Shown one piece after another: positions 30,147 to 32,517 of a DNA stretch of 32,517 nt. The stretch comes from Comamonas sp. lk (GTDB lineage: Bacteria; Bacteroidota; Bacteroidia; Chitinophagales; Chitinophagaceae). The stretch covers positions 1 through 32,517 of the forward strand of contig CALPWK020000008.1 in NCBI GenBank assembly GCA_943327245.2, in the 5' to 3' direction. The stretch's first letter is position 1. The number at the start of each line of letters is the position of its first letter. The notes beneath the pieces are model-generated. The model saw only the letters and a list, made by a program, of their open reading frames with translations, had not been told where the DNA came from and made no database searches. The translations under genes and the position numbers were made by a program.

Positions 30147-31650
30147 TGTAATAAAAATGATGAACTGTGGTTTTATCAGCAGATCTTAATTCAAATTTAG
30201 AAAACGCTTCAGTTGGGAAGAATATTTCTGTCATTACAGAAAGTCCTCCGTCGGCAAAAAGCTCAACACTAGCAACGTCAATAACTAATGACATGTCAAG
30301 CTGCGCAGAAGTACTGAAACGTGGTGCAGTATGTACTGCAGCAAACGCTGGGTAAAATTCAGAACGACCTGCTTTAGTTCTATCTATAAAATATTGGTTT
30401 GCCTTTGCGTCATATCCAATAATTAATTGTTCACCTTTATTATTTGATAAAACCAATTCAATGTTCTGAGCTTTTAATAAAGACAAATTAATGCGACATG
30501 GGATAGTAGCTTTTTTAATAGTATCAGAAATTACAAAAGTTTTATCCAGCTTAATATTTTTTAAGTTGACATTATTATACGCTATCGATGCTAATTCTTT
30601 AATAGGCTTAGATGCGACACGATAGTCCTTCCCAATTTTAACCAAACTTAAGTCTCTTGGAATCGTGAGGCCATTTCTCCATTTTTCTGTAGGCACGCTA
30701 TTTGCATATAACCAATTGCTCATCCAACCACCAAGAATAATTCTAGCTCCTGTATTAGACCAAGTAACACCAGCATAATTATCTGGTCCATAGTCCAACC
30801 ATTTAGCCTCTCTAGAAAGGGGCGTAAATTGATGCCCGTCGAAATCGCCCACAAAATATTGAGTACCTGAACCTTTATTAGGAGCACCTGGGTTAACGTT
30901 CACAATTAAAACCCACACCTTTTTACCATGGTCGTCGAAAGATAATAAATCAGGGCATTCCCAATTACCATCATGCACGCCCATACCTGCACCACCCACT
31001 TCAGACTCCTTCTTCCAAATCTTTAAATTGGGTGAGCTGTAAAATTCAATATTAGGACCAACCGCTAAGGACATGATCCATGTCTTATTAGCTGCATACC
31101 AAAAAACTTTAGGGTCTCTAAAATCTTTTAGATGAGGTGTTTTAATAACAGGGTTACCTGAAAAGGTCTTCCAGGTTTTTGCTTCATCCAAACTAACAGA
31201 AATACTTTGGTTTTGGTAGTCGTCTCTACCCGCTTTCTCCCCGTCCATATTATGCTGAGTATAGATAGCAACTAATGGTACCTGAGTTCCTTTGCCAAAC
31301 CCACTTGTATTGTTATAATCAACAACCGCACTACCAGAGAAGATGGTACCCAAGGAATCTGGATAAATACCAATTGGCAAATGCTTCCAATGAATTAAGT
31401 CTTTACTTGTAGCGTGCCCCCAATGCATAGGGCCCCAAACAGGAGCACCCGGGTTATGCTGATAAAACAAATGATAAACCCCTTTGTAAAAAACCATACC
31501 ATTCGGATCATTCATCCAATTTGCCGCTGGCGTGAAATGGATCCTAGGACGATACAATTGTTCATTTATTGTATTAAGCTGCGCAGATACATTAAATACC
31601 AAGAACAGAAAGGCAAATTGAACAATGCATTTTTTTACTAAAGAATTCAT
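30124..31650 (-). CDS. Secreted glycoside hydrolase family 32 (fructan/sucrose hydrolase)
   Basis: Exported beta-fructosidase type enzyme of 508 residues that would release fructose from levan, inulin or sucrose. The Sec signal is KKCIVQFAFLFLVFNVSAQ. GH32 landmarks are all present: nucleophile Asp48 in NWMNDPNG, FYKGVYHLFYQHNP, FSGSAVV, the RDP triad at Asp179 in FRDPKVFW, and acid/base Glu231 in WECPDL. The C-terminal ~150 residues form the GH32 beta-sandwich (LDMSLVIDVASVELFADGG). Length and exo-type loops resemble levanases/exo-inulinases, but specificity is not resolved. It stands alone: no SusC/SusD pair, fructokinase or fructose transporter adjoins it. A TAGATTTG -7 element lies upstream. 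Confidence 0.95.
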   Translation of the reverse strand: MNSLVKKCIVQFAFLFLVFNVSAQLNTINEQLYRPRIHFTPAANWMNDPNGMVFYKGVYHLFYQHNPGAPVWGPMHWGHATSKDLIHWKHLPIGIYPDSLGTIFSGSAVVDYNNTSGFGKGTQVPLVAIYTQHNMDGEKAGRDDYQNQSISVSLDEAKTWKTFSGNPVIKTPHLKDFRDPKVFWYAANKTWIMSLAVGPNIEFYSSPNLKIWKKESEVGGAGMGVHDGNWECPDLLSFDDHGKKVWVLIVNVNPGAPNKGSGTQYFVGDFDGHQFTPLSREAKWLDYGPDNYAGVTWSNTGARIILGGWMSNWLYANSVPTEKWRNGLTIPRDLSLVKIGKDYRVASKPIKELASIAYNNVNLKNIKLDKTFVISDTIKKATIPCRINLSLLKAQNIELVLSNNKGEQLIIGYDAKANQYFIDRTKAGRSEFYPAFAAVHTAPRFSTSAQLDMSLVIDVASVELFADGGLSVMTEIFFPTEAFSKFELRSADKTTVHHFYYTGLKSIL

Positions 31651-31667
31651 AAGTTATAAGATTTAAG

Positions 31668-31675
31668 CAAATCTA
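31668..31675 (-). promoter_or_regulatory. Putative -7 element of the GH32 gene
   Basis: The minus strand reads TAGATTTG (TAnnTTTG), 17 nt upstream of the ATG at 31650, predicting a short leader. No correctly spaced TTTG -33 box was found. Confidence 0.4.
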
Positions 31676-31734
31676 AATTACAACAAAGCGGTTGAAATTA
31701 CTTGATATGGAATATTAATTATAATAAAATTATT

Positions 31735-31926
31735 TTACTGTTGGACTTTATTATTTATTCGTATCATATAAATTGTAAAAAGTAGACTAAGGATTGACAT
31801 AGAAATTAAAGTCATGCTTGTTTCGTCGTCTCCAATAAACACAAAAGTATATATACCTGATAAAAATAAAAAAATAGTTGAAATAATATATATCACTTCC
31901 ACTAACGATAAGGTTTTATTTTTCAT
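31735..31926 (-). CDS. Small two-helix membrane protein
   Basis: A 63-residue protein with two predicted membrane helices (about residues 9-31 and 40-56) joined by an acidic turn GDDETSM and ending in a basic, polar tail RINNKVQQ. The N-terminus MKNKTLSLVEV is positively charged, so the N-terminus should stay inside, giving a hairpin with both ends cytoplasmic. I do not recognise a family. It begins 33 bp after the stop of the cysteine-rich gene on the same strand, and probably shares its transcript. Small hairpin membrane proteins beside toxin or peptide genes are sometimes immunity proteins; that is conjecture here. Confidence 0.6.
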   Translation of the reverse strand: MKNKTLSLVEVIYIISTIFLFLSGIYTFVFIGDDETSMTLISMSILSLLFTIYMIRINNKVQQ

Positions 31927-31959
31927 AAAAATATAGTTTTACTAAAGTTACAAATTATT

Positions 31960-32517
31960 TTAATTTATAGCACACGCAAGTGCTGCGCCTGCAACACAAC
32001 TAAATAATGCAGCTGTACATAAAGAAGCACAAACCCAATCGCTTCCGCATACTTGCATAATACATCTATTCATACAGGCATGCATGGTCTCATTAGACTT
32101 TATGCTATTGTTTTTAAAACTAAGATTAGTTGACTTGTTATTAAAAGTACTTCTCAAGGGTACATCTTTGAATACATGCCAATTTCCAATTTTGTTATTT
32201 GTATTAATTTCTAATTGATAATACGATATATTATTGGGAGATGCGATTGTAATTTTACGATTTTGATTATTTAGAATTTCAATACTCATTTTAGTAATTA
32301 CATGTTTATTATTTGAAATATAAACATTGTAATATACTTCCTTCGAAGTTAGCATTGATCCCAATACAGGGAAAGAGGCAACTTTGATATTAGTTCCAAA
32401 ATAGCTAGTTAAAGTAATGTTCTTATAGTCTAAATTGACATTCTTGCTAATTTTGCTCCATTCTGAATTGTCATATAAACTATCAAAAATATTATTACTA
32501 TAATTAATTGTAGAAAC
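31960..32517 (-). CDS. Unrecognised protein with seven-cysteine C-terminus (5' end cut by window edge)
   Basis: The frame is open from the stop at 31960 to the right edge, giving 185 visible residues with the N-terminus missing; the TTG at 32364 is only an internal codon. Most of the visible part is polar, Asn/Ser/Lys-rich and rich in beta-type patterns (EVYYNVYISNNKHVITKMS). The last 38 residues change sharply: seven cysteines spaced 4, 5, 6, 4, 7 and 8 apart (HACMNRC, MQVCG, WVCASLC, LFSCVAG, LACAIN), with small and hydrophobic residues and no charged side chains after the Asp. This resembles C-terminal peptides of Bacteroidota bacteriocin-like precursors such as fulvocin C-related proteins, but I cannot confirm a match. 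The small membrane protein gene follows. Confidence 0.6.
   Translation of the reverse strand, partial: VSTINYSNNIFDSLYDNSEWSKISKNVNLDYKNITLTSYFGTNIKVASFPVLGSMLTSKEVYYNVYISNNKHVITKMSIEILNNQNRKITIASPNNISYYQLEINTNNKIGNWHVFKDVPLRSTFNNKSTNLSFKNNSIKSNETMHACMNRCIMQVCGSDWVCASLCTAALFSCVAGAALACAIN

Noticed and set aside
1-32517. CRISPR arrays, insertion sequences, integrase or phage genes
   Set aside because: No regularly spaced repeats, transposase-like frames or terminal inverted repeats were found.

Overview
The window looks like the chromosome of an AT-rich Bacteroidota bacterium, most likely Chitinophagaceae-like. The taxon is inferred from gene content (DUF2911, YceI, pirin, GH32, a large acyl-CoA dehydrogenase, planctomycete-type cytochrome proteins), from promoters matching the Bacteroidota pattern TTTG-N(17-23)-TAnnTTTG, and from the general lack of Shine-Dalgarno sites. 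No insertion sequence, phage gene, CRISPR array or rRNA was seen. Layout: positions 1-6.5 kb hold housekeeping genes: a heme A synthase cut by the left edge, RNase HII, a Sua5/YciO-type protein, a LuxR-type regulator with a degenerate receiver, an orphan 2-oxoacid:ferredoxin oxidoreductase beta subunit, a membrane glycosyltransferase, and a fusion of a nucleotidyltransferase with a compact GHMP sugar kinase. From 6.5 to 9.5 kb a MarR regulator with a clear promoter and self-operator is followed by an acyl-CoA dehydrogenase, then a convergent Lrp/AsnC regulator. At 9.54-9.84 kb there is a free-standing non-coding RNA gene with its own promoter, a 14-bp terminator hairpin and tRNA-like ends (7-bp acceptor stem and perfect T arm) enclosing about 90 nt of extra structure. 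I could not match it to a known RNA. The centre (9.9-24.7 kb) is a divergent pair of operons. The leftward one encodes a sugar-porter MFS transporter, an SDR dehydrogenase, a class III CoA-transferase, an enoyl-CoA hydratase, a solute-binding-protein fold without signal peptide, a YkgE-type lactonase and a DUF4432 aldose-epimerase-like protein. The rightward one encodes four exported or membrane proteins: a Tat-type NHL propeller, a PSCyt1/DUF1549/DUF1553 cytochrome, a Tat-type DUF1501 protein, and a membrane cytochrome with chitobiase-like and discoidin-like modules. A 9-bp inverted repeat lies between the two start codons. I read the locus as a candidate uncharacterised catabolic system in which an envelope electron-transfer/oxidation module feeds sugar-like products to a cytoplasmic lactone plus CoA-thioester pathway. 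The substrate is unknown. The right part (24.7-32.5 kb) holds a secreted DUF2911 protein, an ArsP/YraQ-type permease with a small thioredoxin, a divergent RIC/ScdA iron-sulfur repair protein, an unrecognised kinase-fold-like protein, pirin, YceI, a secreted GH32 fructan hydrolase without a SusC/SusD pair, and at the edge a protein with a striking seven-cysteine C-terminus followed by a 63-residue two-helix membrane protein.
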